NCBI GenBank assembly: GCA_013044365.1
Contig: JABEUP010000123.1
Coordinates: 1 to 5,315, forward strand
DNA from: Acidimicrobiaceae bacterium
Lineage (GTDB): Bacteria; Actinomycetota; Acidimicrobiia; Acidimicrobiales; Acidimicrobiaceae
Direction: 5' to 3'
DNA length: 5,315 nucleotides
The notes below the pieces were generated by a model. That model was not told where the DNA came from and searched no databases. It saw nothing but the letters and a program-made list of their open reading frames with translations. This document shows positions 1 through 5,315 of the stretch, piece after piece. Each line of letters begins with the position of its first letter. Position 1 is the stretch's first letter. The translations under genes and the position numbers were made by a program.

Positions 1-2022
1 CCAGACCACTTAGAGGTCGGATCAAGTATCTCCCGGGCTCTGGGAATCGTTCCAGATGTTGTTTTTGACCTTGCGATTGAGAACAACAGGCCGGATGCCA
101 ACTGTGTGATGGGTGTGGCGCGGGATCTTGCAGCCTGGTTGAAGATTCCATTTTCTCAGCCTAACCTGCCTGAGCTGGCAAACATCGATCGCAAGTCTTC
201 TCAACTGTCAGGTGTCGATGTTGGCTGTTTAGATCAATGTGACCGATTGTTCGTGGCCCTTTACCATTCGGTCGTGCCAAAGCCGACTTCAGAGCTTATA
301 GCACGGAGGCTCAATCTGGCAGGTATGAGATGCGTGTCTCCGATTGTGGACATCTCAAACTATTTGATGCTTGAACTGGGACAACCAACTCACCCTTATG
401 ATGCGGATGCTTTGGCTGGAGGAACGATTTCGGTGCGTCTGGCTGGCACAGGAGAGTCGTTGATGACCCTTGATGGGGTGACCCGGGTACTCGGATTGCC
501 TGACGCCAGAGGTAGGCAGTCGACAGATGTCGTAATTGTCGACGGACATGACCGCCCGGTTGGCGTAGCGGGAATAATGGGTGGCGAGGAGTCGGAGATT
601 AAGGTGTCGACGAAGAATATCTTGCTTGAGCTGGCCCATTTCGATCCGATGACCATCGCGCGGACTTCCAAGAGGCTTGGTATGAGATCTGAGGCGTCAG
701 CGCGGTTTGAAAGAGGTGTTGATCCGGCAATTATTGAGCTTACTTTGTCGCGCTTCAGCGAGATGCTAGGGCAGCAGCCAGTCGGGATAGTTGAAGTTTC
801 GAAGCCATCAGCGACCAAAAAGATGGAGATCATGCTTCGAGTGTCACGCCTCAATCAGCTTTTGGGAACCAGTATTGCAAGAACGGAGGTAGCGTCGAAG
901 CTTACACCGATCGGATTTGATGTCCAGGATATCGGGGATGGAACCCTAAAGGTCGTTGTACCAACTAACCGACCTGATGTTGAACGGGAGATCGATGTCA
1001 TAGAAGAGGTGGCCCGTCACGTTGGTTATCGGACGATTGATAAGATTCGACCTAATTCAAAGTTGACCGGGACATTGAAGCCTTCCCAGAAGTTTCGCAG
1101 GCAGCTGGCTTCGCTTGTTGTTGGGTTAGGTTTTTACGAAGCCTGGTGCGCTACTTTGCTGGCACCTGGAGAGCAGGAGCGCCTCGGTGATAACGGTCCT
1201 TTTCTGGAGGTCGAGAACCCACTGGCTCAAGAGGAATCGGTTCTAAGAAGATCCCTTCTTCCAGGCCTTATTAGGGCATTGCGGTTCAATATTAACAGGA
1301 AAGAGGAAGAGGTCAGATTTTTTGAATTTGGCAAGGTGTTCTCCCTAAAAGGCGTTGAGATATCAGAGACTCACAGAGCGGCCTTCCTTCTCGGCCATTA
1401 CGGTGATGATGTCACTGCCGCCATGTCAGTCTTTTCAAAGATCAGCGACTATTTTTCACTAATGCAGACTTCTCTTGTCAATTGTTATGAAATTGAATTG
1501 GGAAAGCATGAGTATTTTGAAGATGGAGCTTTTGACGAATCCTGGACTGGCCTTCATCCAACCAGGAGTGCCTATGTGATGTCAAAAGGTGCCATCGTGG
1601 GCCAGGTGGGCGAGATCGACCGGCAGACACTCGGAAAGAGTGGAATCGAGCTTGACCGTCCTCTTGGTTACCTCGAGCTAGACATTGATCGACTAATGGG
1701 ACTCCTCCCTGCGCCAAGTGTAATGATGCCGGTTTCTCAATTTCCTATGGCAGAGGTCGATCTTGCATTTGAGGTTCCGGATTCAGTAAGTGTCTGGGAC
1801 ATTGAAAATGTTCTCTCCCATGAGGTGAGTGTCCACGTTGTGGCCGCGAGGCTTTTCGATGTCTGGAGGGGCGAAACGCTGAAACCGGGATTTCGTTCTC
1901 TTGCTTATTCGGTGAGAATGTCAGCAATGGACCGAACCTTGTCGGAAACAGATATCGCAGAAATCCGGGAGAGGTGTATCGCCGTGGTTGAAGACCGATT
2001 TGGATCAAAGCTTCGAAGTTGA
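1..2022 (+). CDS. pheT: Phenylalanyl-tRNA synthetase beta subunit, 5' partial
   Basis: Beta chain of the cytoplasmic alpha2-beta2 enzyme that charges tRNA-Phe; the beta chain binds tRNA and edits mischarged Tyr-tRNA. The frame is open from base 1, so the gene enters from outside; 673 residues are visible and roughly 130-150, mainly the OB-fold tRNA-binding domain, are missing compared with the usual ~800. Numbering from the first visible codon: ENNRPDANCVMGVARDLAA (27-45) matches the family's TPNRPD...GIARELA block; the B3/B4 editing domain has VDISNYLMLELGQPTHPYD (116-134), GVAGIMGGEESE (188-199) and SKRLGMRSEASARFERGVDP (223-242), with the His of the GQPxH motif and the Glu of LLELAHFDP retained. 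The B5 domain follows (about 276-350, VPTNRPDVEREIDVIEEVAR), then the catalytic-like core with LRRSLLPGL (415-423) and FFEFGKVF (440-447), and the FDX-ACB anticodon-binding domain at the C-terminus (about 578-673, LFDVWRG, RTLSETDI). pheS is expected just upstream. No sign of damage. Confidence 0.97.
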   Translation, partial: PDHLEVGSSISRALGIVPDVVFDLAIENNRPDANCVMGVARDLAAWLKIPFSQPNLPELANIDRKSSQLSGVDVGCLDQCDRLFVALYHSVVPKPTSELIARRLNLAGMRCVSPIVDISNYLMLELGQPTHPYDADALAGGTISVRLAGTGESLMTLDGVTRVLGLPDARGRQSTDVVIVDGHDRPVGVAGIMGGEESEIKVSTKNILLELAHFDPMTIARTSKRLGMRSEASARFERGVDPAIIELTLSRFSEMLGQQPVGIVEVSKPSATKKMEIMLRVSRLNQLLGTSIARTEVASKLTPIGFDVQDIGDGTLKVVVPTNRPDVEREIDVIEEVARHVGYRTIDKIRPNSKLTGTLKPSQKFRRQLASLVVGLGFYEAWCATLLAPGEQERLGDNGPFLEVENPLAQEESVLRRSLLPGLIRALRFNINRKEEEVRFFEFGKVFSLKGVEISETHRAAFLLGHYGDDVTAAMSVFSKISDYFSLMQTSLVNCYEIELGKHEYFEDGAFDESWTGLHPTRSAYVMSKGAIVGQVGEIDRQTLGKSGIELDRPLGYLELDIDRLMGLLPAPSVMMPVSQFPMAEVDLAFEVPDSVSVWDIENVLSHEVSVHVVAARLFDVWRGETLKPGFRSLAYSVRMSAMDRTLSETDIAEIRERCIAVVEDRFGSKLRS

Positions 2023-2026
2023 AACA

Positions 2027-2044
2027 GTTGCATAATCATTCATA
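2027..2044. promoter_or_regulatory. Putative ARG box 1 (ArgR operator) upstream of argC
   Basis: GTTGCATAATCATTCATA fits the ArgR operator pattern wnTGAATwwwwATTCAnw with one mismatch (C for A) in the ten half-site bases: TGCAT at 2029-2033 and ATTCA at 2038-2042. It starts 5 bp after the pheT stop and overlaps the predicted -35 element, the expected place for repression by the arginine-bound ArgR hexamer. Actinobacterial arg clusters normally carry argR a few genes downstream of argB, outside this window. The match is seen in the sequence; binding is inferred. Confidence 0.72.
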
Positions 2045-2063
2045 ACAGTGTATGATTAATTTA
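2028..2063 (+). promoter_or_regulatory. Predicted argC promoter (leaderless type)
   Basis: A -10 hexamer TATGAT (2051-2056, five of six to TATAAT and fitting the actinobacterial TANNNT form) lies 17 bp downstream of TTGCAT (2028-2033), a weak -35 keeping the TTG. Transcription would be expected to start about 7 bp after the -10, at or next to A2063 of the argC ATG. No purine-rich ribosome-binding sequence is present in 2043-2062, which is AT-rich, in keeping with a leaderless message. An alternative -10, CATAAT at 2031-2036, would give a short leader of about 20 nt but has no convincing -35. Confidence 0.55.
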
Positions 2064-2064
2064 T
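2047..2064. promoter_or_regulatory. Possible weak ARG box 2 overlapping the argC start
   Basis: Twenty base pairs downstream of box 1 the sequence offers a good left half (TGTAT, 2049-2053) but a poor right half (AATTT, 2058-2062): about six of ten half-site positions fit the ARG box pattern. The opposite strand of 2049-2058 reads TAATCATACA, almost the same as TAATCATTCA in box 1 (2033-2042), so the two sites look related by inversion. Operators made of two boxes 20-21 bp apart, centre to centre, are typical for ArgR. The site would cover the -10 and the start codon. Confidence 0.4.
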
Positions 2065-3133
2065 GAAATCTGTCGTAATTGGCGCCTCTGGCTACACAGG
2101 TGCCGAACTGTTGAGAATTCTGGCGAATCACCCTGACATCGAAGTGGTGTCGGCTGGGGCCGCAAGTCATGCCGGACAAGCTATTTCGGCGCTTTATCCA
2201 TCGCTGTTACCTTATTATGGCCAGTCCGTATTTAGCGAGGTTGACGCGCTGATCAACGATCTGGTAAACCGTTCTCAGAAAGTGGATGTGGTGTTTCTGG
2301 CACTTCCCCACGGTTTGAGCCAGGCTATTGTGCCGAAGATTTATGACAGGGTCGCTCTGATAGTGGATTTGTCGGCAGACTTTCGCCTGAAAAATCCTGA
2401 GGATTATAAAATTTGGTATAACGCTGTCCACACCTCGCCCAAATATCTGAAGAAGGCAGTTTACGGTTTACCGGAGCTGAACAGGGACGAGCTAAAAGAA
2501 GCACGCTTGATAGCAGCAGCTGGTTGCTACGTGACATGTTCAACCCTTCCCTTGGCGCCGCTCCTGTCTGAGGAACTGGTTGAATCGTACTCGATAATCA
2601 TAGACGCGGCGAGTGGAGTAAGTGGAGCAGGTCGTTCCGTCAAGGCGGATTATATGTACACCGAAATAGAAGAGAATTTTTCTGCCTATGGTCTCAAGAA
2701 CCATCGGCATACCCCGGAAATCGAACAGAATCTGGGAGCCAAGGTACTTTTCACTCCCCACCTGCTACCTGTTAATCGGGGAATACTTGCGACAACCTAT
2801 TCCCTGCCTACAGCAAAGTTTCACGATATCGCTATCTCCGGGTCCGACGCTGAGAAAAGCGGCAGTGAACTCATTCAGAGTTGTTTGGCCGAGGCATACG
2901 GGAATGAGCCGTTCGTGTTTGCGACCGCTACTCCGCCGGCGATTAAATCAACACTGGGTTCCAATAATGCGATGGTTTATGGAACGTATGACAGCAGGAC
3001 CAACACGGTCATAACCGTTTCCGTACTTGACAATCTGGTGAAAGGTGCCTCCGGACAGGCGATTCAATGTGCCAACATTGCTCTGGGACTGCCTGAGTCG
3101 GCAGGCCTCGTATCGCTGGGTCTTTACCCATAA
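2063..3133 (+). CDS. argC: N-acetyl-gamma-glutamyl-phosphate reductase
   Basis: NADPH-dependent reductase converting N-acetylglutamyl-5-phosphate to N-acetylglutamate semialdehyde, the third step of ornithine/arginine synthesis, in the cytoplasm. The 356 residues match the usual length of the family. The Rossmann nucleotide-binding loop GASGYTGAELLR is at residues 7-18; the catalytic cysteine is C155 in AAGCYVT; GVSGAGR (185-191) and the active-site histidine region NHRHTPEIEQ (213-222) follow; the C-terminal LDNLVKGASGQAIQ (322-335) is the family signature. The proline usually following GCY is valine here (GCYVT), a small departure next to the nucleophile. The start at 2063 is fixed by an in-frame TAA at 2057-2059 and by the family's N-terminus beginning just before the GASGYTG loop. 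First gene of the arg operon, 40 bp after pheT, behind an ARG box and without a visible ribosome-binding site. Confidence 0.97.
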   Translation: MKSVVIGASGYTGAELLRILANHPDIEVVSAGAASHAGQAISALYPSLLPYYGQSVFSEVDALINDLVNRSQKVDVVFLALPHGLSQAIVPKIYDRVALIVDLSADFRLKNPEDYKIWYNAVHTSPKYLKKAVYGLPELNRDELKEARLIAAAGCYVTCSTLPLAPLLSEELVESYSIIIDAASGVSGAGRSVKADYMYTEIEENFSAYGLKNHRHTPEIEQNLGAKVLFTPHLLPVNRGILATTYSLPTAKFHDIAISGSDAEKSGSELIQSCLAEAYGNEPFVFATATPPAIKSTLGSNNAMVYGTYDSRTNTVITVSVLDNLVKGASGQAIQCANIALGLPESAGLVSLGLYP

Positions 3134-3140
3134 TTTTGAA

Positions 3141-3147
3141 AGGTGAT
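3141..3147 (+). promoter_or_regulatory. Ribosome-binding site of argJ
   Basis: AGGTGAT is complementary to the GGTGATC-side of the usual 16S rRNA tail and ends 2 bp before the ATG at 3150; pairing in this shifted register accounts for the short spacing. It lies in the 16-bp gap between argC and argJ and supports the start at 3150. It contrasts with argC, which has no such site. Confidence 0.6.
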
Positions 3148-3149
3148 AA

Positions 3150-4319
3150 ATGAGCGTTTTATTTGCGCAGGGATTCCTGGCGGCCGGCTATGCGTCGGGG
3201 ATCAAGGATTCCGGAGGCATGGATCTCTCGCTGGTTGCCGTGAGCGGGAATAGGGCTGCTACCGCGGCGGTAACCTTCACCCAGAACCTTGCTGCGGCAG
3301 CGCCGGTACAGGTCTCAAGGGAACACTTCATCAAGTCAGCTCACAAGATTTTGGCTGTGATTCTTTTTTTTTTTAATGATACCGCGACCACCGGGGAAAA
3401 GGGGTTGGCAGATGCAGCTCTTATGTGTGATTTAGTTGCTGAAGGCCTTGGAGTCCCCTCTGTGAGCGTTCTCGTATGTTCTACCGGACTCATTGGAATT
3501 CCCATGCCGACCGAGATAATTCAGTCTGGAATTCCGAAATTGGTAAAGCTGCTTGGAGGATCCGACTCCCACGCGATGAGTGCCGCCAGGGCGATAATGA
3601 CTACTGATACCAAGGAGAAGCTGGTCAGGGTTGAGGGAGGAAATTTTCGGATTGGCGGCATGGCCAAAGGCGCTGCAATGTTGGCTCCGAATATGGCTAC
3701 GATGCTGGCCGTCCTGACCACTGATGCCGTAATATCTGATCAGGACTTGAACTCGTGTTTGAGGAATGCCGTGGATGGTTCTTTTAACCGTCTGGTAATA
3801 GACGGGTGCACCTCCACTAATGACACGGTAATTTGCCTTTCATCTTCAGCGGGTGCTCAAGTAGATTTGGCTGAATTTCAATCGGAATTGACCCGCGCCT
3901 GCAGGTCACTTGCAATGCAGATGGCGCTGGACGCCGAAGGGGCCACCAAATGCGTCAAAGTGAGAATCGTAGGTGCCAAAACCAACGCCGATGCCGACAT
4001 GGCGGCCCGGAAGGTTGCCGGTTCGCAACTGGTGCAGTGCTCATTTTACGGGGCCGACCCCTATTGGGGCCGGCTTGCTTCAGAGCTGGGCAGCAGCGGC
4101 GTCAGTTTCGATCTCAACCGCCTGAGTGTTAGTTACGGATCTACCGTGGTGGCACGGGAGGGTATCTCGGTCGCGCATGATATGGATGGGTTAAAACAAT
4201 ACATGTCCCAGGCGGAGCTGGAAGTGACATGTGATCTCGGTCTTGGGAACGGCAGCGCTGAGATAATTACCACAGACCTTACCCCCGGTTATATAGCCGA
4301 GAACATGAGGACGTCGTAA
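3150..4319 (+). CDS. argJ: Glutamate N-acetyltransferase / ornithine acetyltransferase, with adapter-derived artefact
   Basis: Transfers the acetyl group of N-acetylornithine to glutamate, closing the acetyl cycle; some members also use acetyl-CoA to make N-acetylglutamate, and the sequence does not tell which type this is. The 389 residues are of normal length. Seen: N-terminal GFLAAGYASGIK (8-19), the STG oxyanion motif (111-113), and the self-cleavage site KGAAMLAPNMATML (173-186), where the precursor would be cut between A183 and T184, T184 becoming the N-terminal nucleophile of the beta chain. DGCTSTNDTV (218-227), GADPYWGRLASELG (301-314) and a C-terminal TTDLTPGYIAEN (374-385) complete the fold. 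Odd: residues 73-78 read FFFNDT where the family has the near-invariant NSGNAN before xxTGEKG; the DNA there is Illumina P5 oligo sequence (see the entry at 3364). The frame is kept, so the real gene is probably functional. It overlaps argB by one base. Confidence 0.95.
   Translation: MSVLFAQGFLAAGYASGIKDSGGMDLSLVAVSGNRAATAAVTFTQNLAAAAPVQVSREHFIKSAHKILAVILFFFNDTATTGEKGLADAALMCDLVAEGLGVPSVSVLVCSTGLIGIPMPTEIIQSGIPKLVKLLGGSDSHAMSAARAIMTTDTKEKLVRVEGGNFRIGGMAKGAAMLAPNMATMLAVLTTDAVISDQDLNSCLRNAVDGSFNRLVIDGCTSTNDTVICLSSSAGAQVDLAEFQSELTRACRSLAMQMALDAEGATKCVKVRIVGAKTNADADMAARKVAGSQLVQCSFYGADPYWGRLASELGSSGVSFDLNRLSVSYGSTVVAREGISVAHDMDGLKQYMSQAELEVTCDLGLGNGSAEIITTDLTPGYIAENMRTS
3364..3393 (+). other. 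Illumina P5 oligo-like sequence inside argJ (probable assembly artefact)
   Basis: Eleven T (3364-3374) are followed by AATGATACCGCGACCACCG (3375-3393). From memory, the Illumina P5 flow-cell oligo is a run of T followed by AATGATACGGCGACCACCGAGATC; the match is 18 of 19 bases after the T run, the mismatch being C3383 in place of G. Translated, it gives FFFNDTATT, known as a recurring contaminant peptide in metagenome proteins. It sits exactly on the conserved NSGNANA motif of ArgJ without changing length. The last ten bases, GCGACCACCG, encode A-T-T in register with the family and may be native, providing the short homology where adapter and gene joined; C3383 fits a native AAC codon. Codons 3366-3383 should be regarded as unreliable. 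Confidence 0.9.
4307..4310 (+). promoter_or_regulatory. Ribosome-binding site of argB inside argJ
   Basis: GAGG lies 8 bp before the argB ATG at 4319, within the last codons of argJ. The ATG shares its A with the argJ stop (TAATG), so ribosomes ending on argJ can restart on argB; the site supports this start codon. Confidence 0.55.
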
Positions 4320-5254
4320 TGTCGGATCCGGCCAGTGGATTTAGTAAAGACGAGGTCGAAGGAGCCTGGCAGAAGAGCCAGGTTCTAGTGGAGGCGTTGC
4401 CTTATATAAGACGCTTTAGAGGCAAGGTTGTGGTGATCAAGTACGGTGGTAATGCCATCACTGATTCATCTTCCGGTGTGGATGAAAGTCTTTCGTCCTT
4501 TGCCCAGGATGTTGTGCTCATGCATTCGGTGGGGATACTTCCGATAGTGGTCCATGGCGGCGGACCTCAGATTGGGGATTATCTCAGGCGCCTGGGAAAG
4601 AGCTCTGAGTTTGTAGACGGTTTGAGGGTTACCGATGCTGAGACACTTGAGATCGCAAGAATGGTATTGGTTGGAAAGGTAAACCCGGAGATTGTCACGG
4701 TGATTAACTCGCTGGCCTCGATTGCGGTGGGCTTGTCGGGTTCCGACGCCGGCCTCATCATGGCCTCTCAGCATTCAAACGAACACGGATTTGTAGGTAG
4801 AGTGGACAGTATAAACCCGTCGATACTGGAGAAGCTCTTATCGCAGGGACTAGTCCCGGTTATCGCATCGATTGGAGTTGACAATGAAGGCCAGTCCTAC
4901 AACATAAACGCGGATACTGTTGCCGGGGCCATAGCCGGTGCTATCCAGGCGGAAAAGCTGATCTATCTGACGAATGTCGAGGGTATTCGCATGGTTGCGA
5001 ACGATTCCGCTACCTTTATACGTCAGATTGATGCTGATGGACTTAGGACTCTGATCGACAGCGAAGTGGTTTCAGGCGGGATGATTCCCAAAGCGCTGTC
5101 ATGCCTTGATGCTATCGCGAGTGGGGCAAAATCAGCACACATTCTTGACGGCACAAGGGATCACGCTCTTCTTGTGGAGATATTCACGGACAAAGGTGTC
5201 GGCACCATGATCCGGTCAAATGATATGGGCACTTTTATGAAAGAGGTTGGGTGA
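4319..5254 (+). CDS. argB: Acetylglutamate kinase, arginine-sensitive type
   Basis: Phosphorylates N-acetylglutamate with ATP to N-acetylglutamyl-5-phosphate, the substrate of ArgC; cytoplasmic amino-acid kinase fold. 311 residues, near the length of long, arginine-regulated members. Seen: phosphate-binding KYGGNA (41-46, K41), HGGGPQI (79-85), FVDGLRVTDAET (98-109) with substrate-binding R103, GLSGSDAG (138-145), NINADTVAGA (195-204) with N195 and D199, YLTNVEGI (216-223) and SGGMIPK (252-258, K258). An N-terminal extension of about 35 residues with a likely helix at 14-30 (EVEGAWQ to LPYI), ending YIRRFRGK, and the C-terminal block DHALLVEIFTDKGVGTMI (281-298) are the features that in this family mark hexameric, arginine-inhibited enzymes. 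All catalytic residues I looked for are present. It follows argJ with a one-base overlap and overlaps the next gene by one base; feedback by arginine is inferred from family signatures. Confidence 0.97.
   Translation: MSDPASGFSKDEVEGAWQKSQVLVEALPYIRRFRGKVVVIKYGGNAITDSSSGVDESLSSFAQDVVLMHSVGILPIVVHGGGPQIGDYLRRLGKSSEFVDGLRVTDAETLEIARMVLVGKVNPEIVTVINSLASIAVGLSGSDAGLIMASQHSNEHGFVGRVDSINPSILEKLLSQGLVPVIASIGVDNEGQSYNINADTVAGAIAGAIQAEKLIYLTNVEGIRMVANDSATFIRQIDADGLRTLIDSEVVSGGMIPKALSCLDAIASGAKSAHILDGTRDHALLVEIFTDKGVGTMIRSNDMGTFMKEVG
5242..5246 (+). promoter_or_regulatory. Ribosome-binding site of the downstream gene
   Basis: AGAGG ends 7 bp before the ATG at 5254, a normal Shine-Dalgarno spacing, and lies in the final argB codons. 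It favours the ATG at 5254 over the GTG at 5251 directly upstream in the same frame. Confidence 0.5.
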
Positions 5255-5315
5255 TGGACCGTTCACTGGTCGATTTCTATGATTCACTTGAGAACATTGA
5301 TCCGCTGGTTCTTTC
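5254..5315 (+). CDS. argD: Start of next operon gene, probably acetylornithine aminotransferase (3' partial)
   Basis: Twenty codons are visible (MDRSLVDFYDSLENIDPLVL), running off the window. The ATG shares its A with the argB stop (TGATG) and has a Shine-Dalgarno sequence inside argB. No family motif lies in these residues, so the identity rests on gene order: in actinobacterial clusters argB is followed by argD, the PLP-dependent aminotransferase that makes N-acetylornithine, the substrate of ArgJ. The enzyme's conserved regions start after a variable N-terminus of this kind, so the visible part neither supports nor contradicts the assignment. argF would be the next most likely candidate. 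Confidence 0.55.
   Translation, partial: MDRSLVDFYDSLENIDPLVL

Noticed and set aside
106..111. GTG/ATG at 106-111 as the real start of pheT.
   Set aside because: The frame is open and matches PheT (VFDLAIENNRPDANC) upstream of this point back to base 1, so the true start lies before the window.
396..854. Open frame on the minus strand inside pheT (152 codons).
   Set aside because: It lies entirely opposite well-conserved pheT domains and shows no recognisable protein motif; similar minus-strand frames opposite argC, argJ and argB were dropped for the same reason.
2033..2058. The TAATCAT/ATGATTA inverted repeat as a pheT terminator.
   Set aside because: The stem is short and AT-rich, the loop is 12 nt, and no T-run follows; overlap with ARG boxes and the promoter fits a regulatory role better.
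2688..3014. Second plus-strand open frame of 108 codons inside argC.
   Set aside because: It is out of frame with the conserved ArgC C-terminus, has an unusual composition rich in Arg and Pro, and lacks a ribosome-binding site.
3364..3374. An 11-T homopolymer in a coding region as a phase-variation tract or programmed transcriptional slippage site.
   Set aside because: The run is immediately followed by P5 oligo sequence and replaces a conserved motif; a synthetic oligo-dT tail explains it better than a housekeeping gene under slippage control.
3340..3374. The T-run as an intrinsic terminator inside argJ.
   Set aside because: No GC-rich hairpin precedes it, and the gene continues normally on both sides.
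3366..3383. A divergent ArgJ with an altered active-site loop (FFFNDT) or a pseudogene.
   Set aside because: All other catalytic motifs, including the STG motif and the T184 cleavage site, are intact, and the altered DNA is recognisably adapter sequence.
3859..3861. Cysteine C220-type changes in the DGDTSTND motif region of ArgJ (DGCTSTND here) as a damaged site.
   Set aside because: This position is variable among actinobacterial ArgJ as far as I recall, and the essential TSTNDT residues are present.

Overview
The window is a stretch of an arginine biosynthesis operon lying directly behind the 3' part of pheT, all on the + strand: pheT (5' end cut off by the window), argC, argJ, argB, and the first 20 codons of a further gene that is probably argD. 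The order pheT-argC-argJ-argB-(argD) is the one known from Actinomycetota such as Mycobacterium and Streptomyces. The ArgJ C-terminus (TTDLTPGYIAEN-type ending) also looks actinobacterial to me. Base composition by eye is close to half G+C, low for that phylum, so an uncultured mid-GC lineage (for example a marine or freshwater acidimicrobial type) is a reasonable guess, not a demonstrated assignment.

Layout: bases 1-2022 encode the last 673 residues of the phenylalanyl-tRNA synthetase beta chain. Only 40 bp separate it from argC. That gap holds a good match to an ArgR operator (ARG box), a weaker second box 20 bp downstream, and a promoter whose -10 (TATGAT) lies 6 bp before the argC ATG, so the argC message is probably leaderless. 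ArgC (reductase), ArgJ (ornithine acetyltransferase) and ArgB (acetylglutamate kinase) follow. argJ-argB and argB-argD each overlap by one base (TAATG, TGATG), so the genes are probably translationally coupled. ArgJ, ArgB, ArgC and ArgD together form the acetyl-recycling route from glutamate to ornithine. ArgB carries the N-terminal helix and C-terminal signature of the arginine-inhibited type, so control appears to act both on transcription (ArgR) and on the enzyme (feedback).

The most unusual stretch is not biology. In argJ, bases 3364-3393 read as eleven T followed by AATGATACCGCGACCACCG, which matches the Illumina P5 flow-cell oligo (oligo-dT plus AATGATACGGCGACCACCG) with one mismatch. 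It replaces, in frame and without length change, the strongly conserved NSGNAN motif of ArgJ with FFFNDT. I read this as an adapter-derived assembly or consensus error; the real gene is very probably intact. I see no new system, mobile element, CRISPR array, RNA gene or terminator in the window.
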